A stretch of DNA of 64,000 bases from Phoronis australis (taxonomy: Eukaryota > Phoronida > Phoronidae): contig NMRA01000252.1 in NCBI GenBank assembly GCA_002633005.1, forward strand, positions 100,783 through 164,782, given 5' to 3'. Both the position numbers and the translations under genes were made by a program. The notes below the pieces were generated by a model. The model was not told the DNA's origin. It saw nothing but the letters and a program-made list of their open reading frames with translations, and did not search any database. Positions 49,901-58,574 of this stretch are shown piece after piece (positions within the stretch are counted from its first letter, which is position 1; every line of letters begins with the position of its first letter).

Positions 49901-52900
49901 AATAAATGGTGGATTGCAGAAGTTACTTTAAATTTAGAATCACACAAAGCCAGGGCTTGTCTCACTGAATGTTCTATAGAAAGCGTTGTGTTCAGAGATG
50001 TACAAATAGGAGGGTACCCATTGGATGGTAAGTTATTACAATTGTGACAATCCTGGTAACCATTCCCATGGTATTTAGTTGTTTAGTATATTACTCCATT
50101 ATTTTGTTTTCCATTAATCTATTTCAAAGTAAAAGGTGATGGATATTGATGTAATGGTTCATTGTATCTATCCACTTGTAGAGGCTTTGATAATACATGG
50201 ATTTGTAAGTGCTGGAACTTGGCGCGGTCTTTCAACATGCAGGTCACTGACAATCTCAATTGTCTCGTACGTCTGGCTGACACAGGCCCCAAGGTCAGTA
50301 GAATTATGGTTTGCTGTTGTTTACAGCTGTTGCTGTTGTTAACAGCAAAAATACTCTTAATTAACTTGTTGGAAATAAATAAGTAATTAAAGTTGATGAG
50401 ATATGGGGTTGTTGGTTATAGTATTCAACGAACTTTGTTTGCCACATGTCTTTTTTCTGTATACAGTGGGTGACATAGATCAATCATGTAATGAGCTTTC
50501 ATCAGTAGTGGTCGAGTATAAACTCCTATGGAGTTACAACACTTTGTTTTGATTGATTATTTCTTGGCTGGTGTTGCCCAGTGATACCTGTTTCTAGAAC
50601 TTGAGGAAGGACTTGCAGTTATTTCAAAATTTCCTGTAATTGAAGTTGCCTAAAATGCCGCCACGATTTAGTGCTTTTATACCGGTCCTAATGTTAGTCT
50701 GTATGGGCAGTCCGTATGTACAGTCTGTATGTACAGTGTGTATGTGCAATCTGTATGTACAGTCCGTTTGTACAGTCTACAGCCTGTATGTACAGTCTGT
50801 ATGTGCAGTCTGTATGTACAGTCTGCATTGTACAGTCCGTATGTACAGTGTGTATTGTATAGTCCGTATGTACAGTCTGTATTGTACAGTCTGTATGTAC
50901 AGTCCATATTGTACAGTCTGTATGTACAGTCTATGTACAGTCTGCATTGTACAGTCCATATGTAGAATCTGTATTGTACAGTCCGTATGTACAGTCTGTA
51001 TTGTACAGTCCGTATGTACAGTCTGTATGTACAATCTGTATTGTACAGTCTGTTAATGGTTTTCCAACATTTGAACTAAACATATACGAGGTCAGTCTAT
51101 AAACTCCTCTCAAGATGCAGATGTAAACTTGACGACACGCTGTTATTGGTGATGATGTTTTCCAGTTATAAAAAATGTAGCTACATTTTGCCACAAGTCA
51201 TTGTTTTCTGTTGATCTGGTGTTGATAGATAGCCTGCAAGTACATCAATGACTGCGTGCTGTACGATAGAGCTGATGTGGGTTTGGTGAAGTTTGATCTG
51301 CGATACAACTTGCTATTGACCAGCCTGAAACCACTGAAACTCTACGCACAAAAGGTCTTCTGGCTTAGGGTGGCCAATCTGTGAGTATATGCTCTGGACA
51401 CTATTTGCACCATTTGTTGATGAATCATATTTGGAGTCTGGTACAATAAGAAGCAGTTTAATGCCTGAAATCTGGACAGTTACATGCTGCTTTAGTCACA
51501 TTCTGACTAGGTTTTATACATGGTTATGGCTATGGTTATTGTAAGGCTGTGAATTTGCTTTTATAGAAAATAAGCCATCCTGGTTCATAAACGCTTTGGT
51601 CTAAATTACAGTTGTACCTACTTTGATACTGTCCTTAAATGAGTGCAAGATTAATCAATTTTTATCTTCTATATGATGCTACTCTGATATACTTTTTCTA
51701 GCAGAAATACACTGCTTAACTTCTGCATAATACCGTCTTGCTATTAATCTTTTTGAATGTATACAGTCTATAGTTGTCATTTCATGTCAGATTTGACAAA
51801 AAGTAAAAATTGTCAACCTTCGTGGCATCAGGAATGGTTGATGTGTTTGTATTAGGAAAGCATGGCTGGCATTGATTTTGGGACAGATCCGACTTCTGTG
51901 GTGTCCCCTTGTGACAATTTTTAGCTTTTTTTTTAAAAATAATTGCAGGCAGTCTGATACACATTGTATCAGACGTGCGCAGGCCTCGCATGTGGGCCCA
52001 TTGCACTGATCACCTGGAAGTATTTTTATGCTTTATTGATATATGGTTAATTTTAGTTTTATTTGCGTCTGACTCAGTGTCTACCTCGTTCTATGATGTA
52101 CCAGCATGTGTGATCCTATTGAGGAGAGTACAAGTGACCTTGAGTTTTGGATAGATCTGACTATTGTGGACCTATTTTGTGACATTTTTATGTGCCCAAT
52201 TGTGCATATCTAGCTTCACATTTGCCATCATTTCTGTTAGCAATTCCATCATCCTACCTGTGTGTTGTATCACCTCTGTCCTAGCATCTGCTGTGTGTAT
52301 TAAGCCACCTGGAGGATGTTCTTGAAATTTAGATTGTATGTTCCTGTCAGGCTATTGACACATGGCATCAATTTTCTAACTGATCTGTGTTCTGGTGTGC
52401 CCTGTAGTTGCAACATTTTATTTAATAAATACAACAGTACAGCGATTTAAACCGGCTTGACATGTTTTGGCATTTATTAAAACACCATCCTCAGTATAGA
52501 AAAAACTGGCCACCTTGCTGGGCCAAACAACAAGTAATGATACACAGACACAGTCAATGCATAGACACAGTCAATGCTTAGACGCAGTCAATGCTTAGAC
52601 GCAGTCAATGCTTAGACGCAGTCAATGCTTAGACGCAGTCAATGCATAGACGCAGTCAATGCATAGACGCAGTCAATGCATAGACACAGTCAATGCATAG
52701 ACACAGTCAATGCATAGACACAGTCAATGCACAGACACAGTCAATGCATAGACACAGTCTATGCATAGACACAGTCAATGCATAGACACAGTCTATGCAT
52801 AGACACAGTCAATGCATAGACAAAGTCAATGCATAGACACAGTCAATGCATAGACACAGTCAATGCATAGACACAGTCAGTTACAAATTTTATGCCACCT

Positions 52901-55900
52901 TGTGGATATTTTTAGAACTGTTTTCTTGCATCCGCCTCTATCTTCCATACTGCTTAAAGGATTATTATAAAACTTTACACTAGATCTGTTGCTGATGAGA
53001 AGACCACGACTGACGTTGATTTTCGGACAGGTCCAACTACTTTGTCACCCCCTAGTATTGATTTCATTTTTTGCGTCTGCGACCGAATCTTGTTAAATCT
53101 TTTAAAGAGTTTTGTGAAATTTGAACGATGTATTTCTTTGGAGCTGTCGACAAATGGTAACAAGTTTGGAACTGATCCAGGTACCACTGTGTCCCCTAGT
53201 CGCAAATTGTTTCCCTCTGTATCTTCGGAGTTCATTATTTAGCAAATAGGTTTCTGATAAGGAGGCGACAATTCTTTCCCATTTTCGGAAAGATTCGATG
53301 TTTTCTGTGACACCTGCTTTTGACGCCTGCCTCTCTGTCTGCCAAACCACTCAAATGATCATTATGATAATTGACACTTGTGTTCCTGCTGCAAAGATCC
53401 AGGCTGTTGTTCATTTTCTGATATTTTTGACTATCCTTGGCAGATGGGCTCTTATAGACATGGCATCAGTTAATGATAATTTTTGACCAGTCAGACAACA
53501 TTCTAGCTTGTGTAGATAGGATTCAGTATTCCTCCCGTGGTAGCATGAGTGAATGCCATCCTGTTGTCTGTTGTCATGCTGCTGTTTCGTAGACTATGCG
53601 TTCACTAGGCAATGATATTTATTTCAGACCTTACTCATTAGATCAGTTGGATGTCTACGAAAAACACTTTACTGTGATGAACTATGGGGATACAAAATTA
53701 GAACAGGTACTAAAATCTCACTTTTATCTGCATGTACCTTATGTACAATTAATATTTGCAACAAAATGTCTTTATTTTACCTACTCTTGAACGTTTTTGT
53801 ATATCACAGACTGTATTGGGAGCCATAAACCTATTATCCAAAATAATGCATTCATTTTTTTGCTTTATTGTCTCCTATATACCGACAGTTCTTGGATTGA
53901 TTTTGTAATGGGTATGCGATCACATTTTTTGAAGGTAAATGTCGGTGTAAGGCTTAAAAGGACCTGCTGATGGTGAATTTTAATGTCCATGGTCTATGTC
54001 ACCTGGACTACCTTAAGTCTGCTTGACAGTTGTATGATATAAGTACTACATAGACCGTTTTTCACTCATAGACATTCAATTTGGTAACTCAACCATTTAC
54101 ATTAAAGAGATGTTTTTGGTTTTATGGTCCCAAAGCACATTTTTGGGATCATTGATGGATGGGATAAACTTGTTGAAGTTATTAGTGATGGATGGGGTAG
54201 ACTTGTTGAAGATATTATTGATGGATGGGATAGACTTGTTGAAGTTATTATTGATGGATGGGATAGACTTGTTGAAGTTATTATTGATGGATGGGGTAGA
54301 CTTGTTGAAGTTATTATTGATGGATGGGATAAACTTGTTGAAGTTGTTATTGATGGATGGGATAGACTTGTTGAAGTTATTATTGATGGATGGGATAGAC
54401 TTGTTGAAGTTACTATTGATGGATGGGATAGACTTGTTGAAGTTATTATTGATGGATGGGGTAGACTTGTTGAAGTTATTATTGATGGATGGGATAGACT
54501 TGTTGAAGTTATTATTGATGGATGGGATAAACTTGTTGAAGTTGTTATTGATGGATGGGATAGACTTGTTGAAGTTATTATAGATGGATGGGATAGACTT
54601 GTTGAAGTTACGGTTGATGGATGGGATATAGACATCTTCAAGTTGTTGACTTTGACCAGAGGTATAAAACAACAAAGTTTGTAATGTAAGTAAGAATTAT
54701 TAGTCTTTGTGAATACCATCTGTTGGTCGTGTCACACGACGTATAGTTGAGTCTAAAATGATCTGGAACCCGGAACTTTAGCTAGCCATGCAAACTCTTG
54801 AGCTATCGGAGCTGAGATCGATAAGATTTAAGTATAAATCATGTGAGGTGACCAACATGTGGCATGAAAAAGGCTTAATATATTGCTTACAACATGTCAA
54901 CACACTGATTTTTAACAGCGTAATGATGTCAAATCTGTTGTTTTTGTGATTTTATTACAAATTGCCATTCTGGACATTGTCTGACAGACATTCCCTGAAA
55001 TTGGCTTTGGTGACTTTTTGGGCTTAATTCGCTTCCAATAGTCCGCTATTTGTCGAACGCATATCCCTTGAAATATATTCTTTCGTTGCATCTTTCTCAT
55101 TCAGTACTTCATATTCATGCTGCTTATGCCATATATACGTATAGGTAAAGTTTTACATGACATTGTATACATAGGTAAAGTTGTGCTTGAGATTGAATAG
55201 GCTCATATATGTACCAACCTGATGCATCTTATTTAATGTGTAACTAGTGAAATTATGGTGCCACCAGGAATTTGGTAACTCGTGTTTTAACAAAAAGACA
55301 GTGTCTCATGGCCACTGTGGTCATCAAAATGTGCCATTACCATATCTAAATTATAATTGTCCGCCAGCGACAAATCAAAAGGGTTGAATAACCTGACTCC
55401 CTGTGCTCCAAGAAGGTGCAGTAAAATGTTTACTTTCTGTTTACCTGACACATCCTTGAGTCCGCTTGTGACCTGTTAAGTGTCAAATTGCTGCGGCCAC
55501 TGTCTCCAACTTTGTTCTTTTTTGTCAGATTTGAGTTGTACAAACAGCTTTGGCGGGTTCAAATCAATTGTAGAGAACAGTAATTAACAACACTGAAAAA
55601 ATCGGTAATTCATGAAACCATGTAATGTCGTGTGGAAAGAGGAGGGAAGAAGATATCTTTACTTGTGATGAATACTTCTTTATTGTGAACTGACTAACTA
55701 CTGTACAACAACATGTTTTTGCAATACACAAGACCACATGCATATGAGTCACATTTCATAGAACTGTTTGGCAAGACTTATATAATAAACCATTCTAACT
55801 AATAGTGCCATATAAGGTAGGTGTAGCTCCACAGTACTATTTAACAATAGACGCTTCAAATGAGAAATTACTGGATTGTCTTACCCCTTGAAGGTTCATA

Positions 55901-56979
55901 GCAGTGACTTTGTTGAGGCCATCAGTCGTCAGTATCCTGACATATGCTGGGATGAGATCCAGTCTAAGATATACAAGGCCTTCACTGAGCTGTTCACAGC
56001 AGCCTCATTGAGAGAGCCACCTATGGGGATGAAACATCTGGATAATGCTCGTGGATTCTTTGGCCTTGACGTCATGCTAGGCTGGGAGACAAATAAAAAA
56101 GGTAGTATACCTTGAACACTTCCAGTAAAACCTCAGTCTGAACTGATGCAGTTTAAACAGGTCATTTGGCTGTCACTTTTTCCATTGGAAGTTCTCTTAA
56201 TATGAAATTCATTATCATTACCAATGACATAATTATGCTCACTTTTTGGGCTTCTTTCAGTTAAAAAGTTCACGAAAGAAACTTGGTTGCAAAGCAATCT
56301 AGTTTGAACTTTTAACCATAAGATCCTGTTTCAACACATGATATTTTCAAAATAATTTGATTTCTGGAATTTGTGGTGGTTCACCAACAAAGAAGGAGCT
56401 AAAAATGAATGACATTGAACTTTCTTGTTTATGAATCTCCAGTACAAAACGCAAGTGTATTTTTGAAATGTTCATGTTTGAGTGATGTGTCCATGCATGA
56501 ATGTTTAAGCCCAGTTTAAATATCTGCAATATTGGTATAAAATTACAACCCATAAAGTGAACCTTTGTGGTGGAAATTTAGTCTTTTCAGCGTACACCAA
56601 CTCCAAGAACAGCTTGGTATCCACATACTATTTTCTGTCAAGTTTCAATAGGAAAGATACACACGAAACAGAACCACGACAACCTTGTAAACTGTACTTT
56701 GTGCCAGTAATCTACATACTTCAGTTAGTTGAATTTGATCAACACGTATTTGATGCTTTCCATACAGGTTGGTCAAACTGCCCTATTACCTGGGCTATCA
56801 TCACTTTTATTTTTGTCTTTATTTCAGGAGAAAGATATGTGCAGCCTTTCATCTTGGAAGTCAATCAAGCTGGTGATAACAAACGATGTCTGACTTACTG
56901 TCCTAACTTTTATAACCAAACTTTCCGGCTGTTGTTCTGTGGAGAGGAAGCTCCTGATATATTTGACAGGGTTGTATAG
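37845..56979 (+). CDS. TTLL12: Tubulin tyrosine ligase-like protein 12
   Basis: Thirteen exons with GT-AG borders and compatible phases encode about 611 residues (human TTLL12 is 644). The N-terminal third is the region unique to TTLL12 ([44 protein letters not shown]). The TTL-type ATP-grasp domain follows (~250-600) with [49 protein letters not shown] and [13 protein letters not shown]12 is a cytosolic/nuclear protein thought to be a pseudo-ligase affecting tubulin modification and histone H4K20 methylation. The EVN metal-binding motif near the C-terminus is kept, but the Pro after the ATP-grasp Lys (WICKP in human) is Cys. Exon 9 occurs twice (49114-49225, 50182-50293) within a ~763-bp tandem duplication; only one copy can be used in frame. 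Nearly every long intron holds its own minisatellite. AATAAA motifs at about 57714 and 57721 are possible polyadenylation signals. Confidence 0.95.
37971..39993 (+). other. TTLL12 intron 1
   Basis: About 2 kb without an extra exon that I can support. It contains the 26-bp array at 39370-39473 and otherwise AT-rich unique-looking sequence. Confidence 0.6.
39370..39473. repeat. 26-bp tandem repeat, 4 units
   Basis: AGCAGCAGTGTGGAATCAAA plus CCGACT, four units with two substitutions, in TTLL12 intron 1. Confidence 0.9.
39994..40115 (+). CDS. TTLL12: TTLL12 exon 2
   Basis: Acceptor ATTAATAG, then [20 protein letters not shown], through [11 protein letters not shown] to ...SDP and AA before donor GTATTT, phase 2. 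It corresponds to the human VFDAG..F......YKVIVT segment, lacking its acidic insert. Confidence 0.88.
40158..40350. repeat. C/T-rich tandem repeat, ~17-bp units
   Basis: Irregular units of CCTCCAAGCAAGCCCCCT type in TTLL12 intron 2, strongly pyrimidine-rich on the plus strand. It yields Pro/Ser-rich and Gly-rich ORFs on the two strands; these are artefacts. Confidence 0.85.
40900..41064 (+). CDS. TTLL12: TTLL12 exon 3
   Basis: Acceptor TTTCTTCCAG. Encodes [20 protein letters not shown] and [16 protein letters not shown], the best-conserved TTLL12-specific block. The donor GTAGGA at 41065 is also the first base of a 30-bp tandem array (four units), so three similar GTAG sequences follow in the intron. 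Confidence 0.93.
41065..41184. repeat. 30-bp tandem repeat, 4 units, beginning at a splice donor
   Basis: Units GTAGGATATTGTACGCTGTA plus CACGACCAGA start exactly at the TTLL12 exon 3 donor. Units 2-4 each begin with GTAG preceded by A, so they resemble extra donor sites. Confidence 0.88.
41243..41329. repeat. 29-bp tandem repeat, 3 units
   Basis: AATTTCCTCAAGTGACCATT plus TGGGCCAAT, three units, in TTLL12 intron 3 shortly after the 30-bp array. Confidence 0.88.
41330..43557 (+). other. Remainder of TTLL12 intron 3
   Basis: Mostly AT-rich unique sequence, plus the ~151-bp tandem repeat at 42955-43505. No further exon seen. Confidence 0.55.
42955..43505. repeat. ~151-bp diverged tandem repeat, about 3.5 units
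   Basis: The landmark TTTTGTAC(T/C) recurs at about 43018, 43170, 43320 and 43472. Shared blocks are CATCTCCA, CCAGTCGATTTT.GTGAC and GAAAATCAAGTTT.TACCTAGAAA. Units are clearly diverged, so this is an old satellite-like array ending ~50 bp before exon 4. Confidence 0.75.
43558..43594 (+). CDS. TTLL12: TTLL12 exon 4 (37-nt micro-exon)
   Basis: Acceptor TATTTTTGTAG and donor GTAAGG bound only 37 bases. Joined to exon 3 (AA + A) they read [13 protein letters not shown], matching the human WKFNQTYQLA position. It ends in phase 0. It is too short to be found from ORF length alone. Confidence 0.85.
43770..43929 (+). CDS. TTLL12: TTLL12 exon 5
   Basis: Acceptor CTGTTGACAG. Encodes [20 protein letters not shown], then [15 protein letters not shown] and [15 protein letters not shown], very close to human. 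Donor GTATAA, phase 1. Confidence 0.95.
44049..44118 (+). repeat. tRNA-like sequence (tRNA pseudogene or SINE head)
   Basis: A 70-bp stretch with complementary ends (GTGCC.. and ..GGGGCAC), an A-box-like TAGTGGGATAAGTG and a B box GGATTCGAGTCCC with a paired T arm. The anticodon stem does not pair, so it is probably a SINE relic and not a functional tRNA. It lies in TTLL12 intron 5. Confidence 0.5.
44604..44740 (+). CDS. TTLL12: TTLL12 exon 6
   Basis: Acceptor TGTTTTTAG. Encodes [20 protein letters not shown], then [20 protein letters not shown], matching human EVTRDFAYGETDPL....LPW. Donor GTAAGA, phase 0. Confidence 0.94.
44741..45833 (+). other. TTLL12 intron 6
   Basis: About 1.1 kb. The right half is the second copy of dispersed repeat D (45360-45760). 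The rest has no recognisable feature. Confidence 0.55.
45360..45760 (+). repeat. Old dispersed repeat, family D (copy 2)
   Basis: Same orientation and block order as 22510-22980, including AAAATTCCTAA, AAGTTTTCAT, TTTCAGAAAATAATACTTTT and AAGCATAGTTTTTTGATAT. This copy has an internal G run near 45535-45546. Confidence 0.6.
45834..46024 (+). CDS. TTLL12: TTLL12 exon 7
   Basis: Acceptor TATTCTGCAG. Encodes a linker ([20 protein letters not shown]) and then [20 protein letters not shown], the start of the TTL-type domain. Donor GTGACT, phase 2. Confidence 0.93.
46473..46667 (+). CDS. TTLL12: TTLL12 exon 8
   Basis: Acceptor CTGATCACCAG. Encodes [20 protein letters not shown], then [20 protein letters not shown], all aligned with human LLNQFPCENLLTVKDCL and TFNLRTEL..FV.YF. 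Donor GTAAGT at 46668, phase 2. Confidence 0.95.
47115..48232. mobile_element. Non-autonomous DNA transposon with terminal inverted repeats
   Basis: CAGCCAATTTCACAAAGGTG at the left end is matched in reverse complement by the right end, with one mismatch over about 27 bp. Subterminal sequence is full of AAACCTGGTTTAA-type blocks in both orientations. It has no transposase ORF. A second element (47727-47880) appears nested inside. A piece of the same right-end sequence occurs at 58225-58365. Confidence 0.75.
47727..47880. mobile_element. Nested MITE-like element
   Basis: Starts GCATAGGCGGATCCAGGGGG and ends AGATCTGCCCCTGC, so the ends are imperfect inverted repeats resembling those of the hAT remnant at 31260 (GGCGGATC.A.GGGGG). 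It is only ~150 bp and has C- and G-rich arms. It lies inside the larger transposon at 47115-48232. Confidence 0.55.
48751..49513. repeat. Tandem segmental duplication, unit 1
   Basis: About 763 bp starting AGTTATAAAACTGTGTATAA and ending TGGTGTTGCCCAG, repeated at 49822-50582. The copies differ by roughly nine substitutions and one 3-bp indel. Contains TTLL12 exon 9, first copy. Confidence 0.95.
49114..49225 (+). CDS. TTLL12: TTLL12 exon 9, first copy
   Basis: Acceptor CCATTTGTAG. Reads [20 protein letters not shown], then [17 protein letters not shown], matching human DNHWICKPWNLARSLDTHVT. Donor GTCAGT. The exon is 112 nt (not a multiple of three), entering in phase 2 and leaving in phase 0. 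It lies in the first unit of a tandem duplication. Confidence 0.88.
49514..49821. other. Spacer between duplication units, with N
   Basis: G-rich sequence with poly-G runs, an N at 49650 and several GTGGGCGNTTAAC-type short repeats. It is not present after unit 2. It could be an insertion, or sequence from the end of a poorly joined contig. Confidence 0.6.
49822..50582. repeat. Tandem segmental duplication, unit 2
   Basis: Second unit, with TTLL12 exon 9 second copy. It is followed by sequence leading into exon 10. The divergence of about 1-1.5 % would suit either a recent duplication or two haplotypes of a heterozygous animal. Confidence 0.95.
50182..50293 (+). CDS. TTLL12: TTLL12 exon 9, second copy
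   Basis: Identical to the first copy except one base, changing Leu to Phe (GLDNTW to GFDNTW). Splice sites are intact. If both copies were included, the second would be read as AAG AGG CTT TGA and stop at once, so they can only be used alternatively. It may be a haplotype duplicate: an N lies between the copies. Confidence 0.75.
50698..51054. repeat. 13-bp tandem repeat (GTATGTACAGTCT type)
   Basis: About 25 irregular units mixing 13-bp TCTGTATGTACAG with a related TCTGTATTGTACAG form, in TTLL12 intron 9. It creates Cys/Tyr/Val-rich ORFs on both strands, which are artefacts. Confidence 0.9.
51229..51380 (+). CDS. TTLL12: TTLL12 exon 10
   Basis: Acceptor GGTGTTGATAG. Encodes [20 protein letters not shown], then [20 protein letters not shown] and [11 protein letters not shown], matching human KYIESPVLF..D.GKVKFDIRYIVLLRS. 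Donor GTGAGT, phase 2. Confidence 0.94.
51381..53627 (+). other. TTLL12 intron 10
   Basis: 2.2 kb, with a 17-bp array at 52546-52879. Nothing else is supported. A short inverted pair with GCAGGCAGTCTGATAC and GTATCAGAC lies near 51945-51975. Confidence 0.55.
52546..52879. repeat. 17-bp tandem repeat, 19 units plus a partial
   Basis: AGACACAGTCAATGCAT, with AGACGCAGTCAATGCTT variants clustered in units 3-6, in TTLL12 intron 10. Confidence 0.93.
53628..53706 (+). CDS. TTLL12: TTLL12 exon 11
   Basis: Acceptor TTTATTTCAG. Encodes [20 protein letters not shown], then DTKLEQ, matching human [17 protein letters not shown]. Donor GTACTA, phase 0. Confidence 0.94.
53707..55893 (+). other. TTLL12 intron 11
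   Basis: 2.2 kb. It contains the 33-bp array at 54151-54645. Outside the array no feature is recognised. Confidence 0.55.
54151..54645. repeat. 33-bp minisatellite, about 15 units
   Basis: Units ATTGATGGATGGGATAGACT plus TGTTGAAGTTATT repeat every 33 bp, 14 full and one degenerate. The array is open in several frames on both strands (up to ~205 codons). Start sites, composition and position inside an intron make it a repeat and not a gene. Confidence 0.93.
55894..56101 (+). CDS. TTLL12: TTLL12 exon 12
   Basis: Acceptor CCCCTTGAAG. Encodes [40 protein letters not shown] and [12 protein letters not shown]. Human has AFTELFQVACAKPPP and DLMLKW here. Donor GTAGTA, phase 1. Confidence 0.94.
56828..56979 (+). 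CDS. TTLL12: TTLL12 exon 13 (terminal)
   Basis: Acceptor CTTTATTTCAG. Encodes [20 protein letters not shown], then [20 protein letters not shown] and the C-terminus FDRVV with TAG at 56977-56979. The EVN metal-binding motif is intact. Human continues EVNFNPDC, here EVNQAGDN. Confidence 0.94.
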
Positions 56980-57039
56980 AATAACAATATCTAACACTCA
57001 CAGATTGTGGTTTACCTTCAATGAATCCCTTACAAAAAT

Positions 57040-57235
57040 GAACTTAAGTTTCCATCGAAAAACTTAAGTGTTTGGTCTGAAAAACTTAAGTTTTCATTTA
57101 CGAAAACTTAAGTTTTTGGCGAAAACTTAAGTATTTTGGAACAAGTTTTTTGGAACGAACTTAAGTTTTCATAACTTAAGTTTTCAAAAACTTAAGTTTT
57201 TCAAAATTTTAAGTTCTGAAAACTTAAGTTTTTCA
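57040..57235. repeat. Cluster of AAAACTTAAGTTTT palindromes
   Basis: About ten copies of a palindromic AACTTAAGTT core at irregular spacing, directly after TTLL12. The cores are self-complementary, so neighbouring copies could pair in many ways. Confidence 0.85.
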
Positions 57236-58104
57236 AATATACACGGGTTTCTGGAGAGTAACGCGTTACAACTGAAAAGTTATGTCCAGTATTACATTAT
57301 AGGACCACTGGCACTTCAGTCCTCTGATTCGCTAAAACACAGGTCACTTCCAATGTGTCATTATTTTCTCTTCCTCAGTCTACATGTATGTTTAACCGGA
57401 TACTGCTCTGAGAAAGGGGTCCGTTTATATTTGTTTATGTCTAAAAGTAAGATAATATTAATAAATTTTAAAAAGTCGTACAGTACGTAATTTTGTTGTC
57501 GTTTGGGATTTGGTTAATGGAAAAATCTTACATGTACACTGTATGTGGTGTTATGATACTGAGTGTGTGGACTTTTTGTGGAATGGGGGAGCACGAAACA
57601 GGTGGGCAGCACCCAGTTTGAACGCCACCACCCCCTCACGTTGCTAACAGTTTCACTTCGTCACCCCTGACTAGGGCGTTCTGTGCTCATTTAACTCTAA
57701 TAATATTTTTCGTAATAAACAATAAAAGCATCTGGCAATCGGATGGCTCCACCACGCTGTTTGTTCCCGTCACATGGCAACTCCATGAAAAATCTAAATG
57801 GGCACGCGCAAAATATACACCTCGGAGTTGTCACATTGCAAAATACTATTTTAGCCAATCCCCGAACGTACAAGCACGGATGTTTGGCACTCGGGAGAGT
57901 CTATGTCCCATGGGACTGGGGGTGGGGTCTCCTCTCCTAAGACATGTTCGCAATTGATTCGGATAAATATAAACGCTGGTTTATTCCAGTGGTACATGAA
58001 GATACGGTTTACGAATTGCTGATAGTTAATCGGTTTTATGGACGCAAATGCGTATTTAATCGTGAATTTTGTATTTTTTTCTGAAAATTTATTCTCAGGG
58101 AAAG

Positions 58105-58190
58105 TCAATTAATCTGTACTAGACGTTGCAAGATAGTACTTTCGTCAAGAATTGTTTAAAAGATATTTTTTACGAGCTTTAGCGTTCCAT
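58105..58190 (-). repeat. Dispersed repeat, family C (short copy)
   Basis: ATAGTACTTTCGTCAAGAAT and the following AAAAGATATTTTT block match 59640-59690 in the same orientation. Confidence 0.5.
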
Positions 58191-58224
58191 GCCTCTGAAG
58201 GAACATAGACCTCAGTGGTGAAAT

Positions 58225-58365
58225 AAATGAAAACCGGTTTAAACCAGGTCTAAGCTGGAGTTAAACCAGGTTTTACTAAATCACTCCTCTAAACGTCAAC
58301 CATCTTTATGAAATACGTATTATGTTTAAGCCTGGTTCAATTTTAAACCAACTTTATGAAATCTA
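58225..58365. mobile_element. Fragment of the 47115-48232 transposon family
   Basis: Carries AGGTCTAAGCTGGAGTTAAA, CCAGGTTTTACTA and two AAACCA.CTTTATGAAAT blocks, as in the right half of the larger element near 48085-48230. The ends are missing. Confidence 0.6.
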
Positions 58366-58424
58366 CTTTAAAAGTTGCTTACAACCTCTTACTTAAATAA
58401 ACGTTAAGGTTATGTGGTACTTTT

Positions 58425-58574
58425 GCGACACGTCTGGAGGCTACAATTAGCGACACGTCTGGAGGCTACAATTAGCGACACGTCTGGAGGCTACAATTAG
58501 CGACACGTCTGGAGGCTACAATTAGCGACACGTCTGGAGGCTACAATTAGCGACACGTCTGGAGGCTACAATTA
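58425..58574. repeat. 25-bp tandem repeat, 6 near-identical units
   Basis: GCGACACGTCTGGAGGCTAC plus AATTA, six units with no visible variation, which suggests a recent expansion. Confidence 0.93.

Noticed and set aside
54097-54719. Long repetitive ORFs (up to ~205 codons) on both strands
   Set aside because: They are translations of the 33-bp array inside TTLL12 intron 11, open in several frames because 33 is divisible by three.
15359-58574. CRISPR-like arrays
   Set aside because: The repeat arrays are head-to-tail units without unique spacers, and the DNA is animal.
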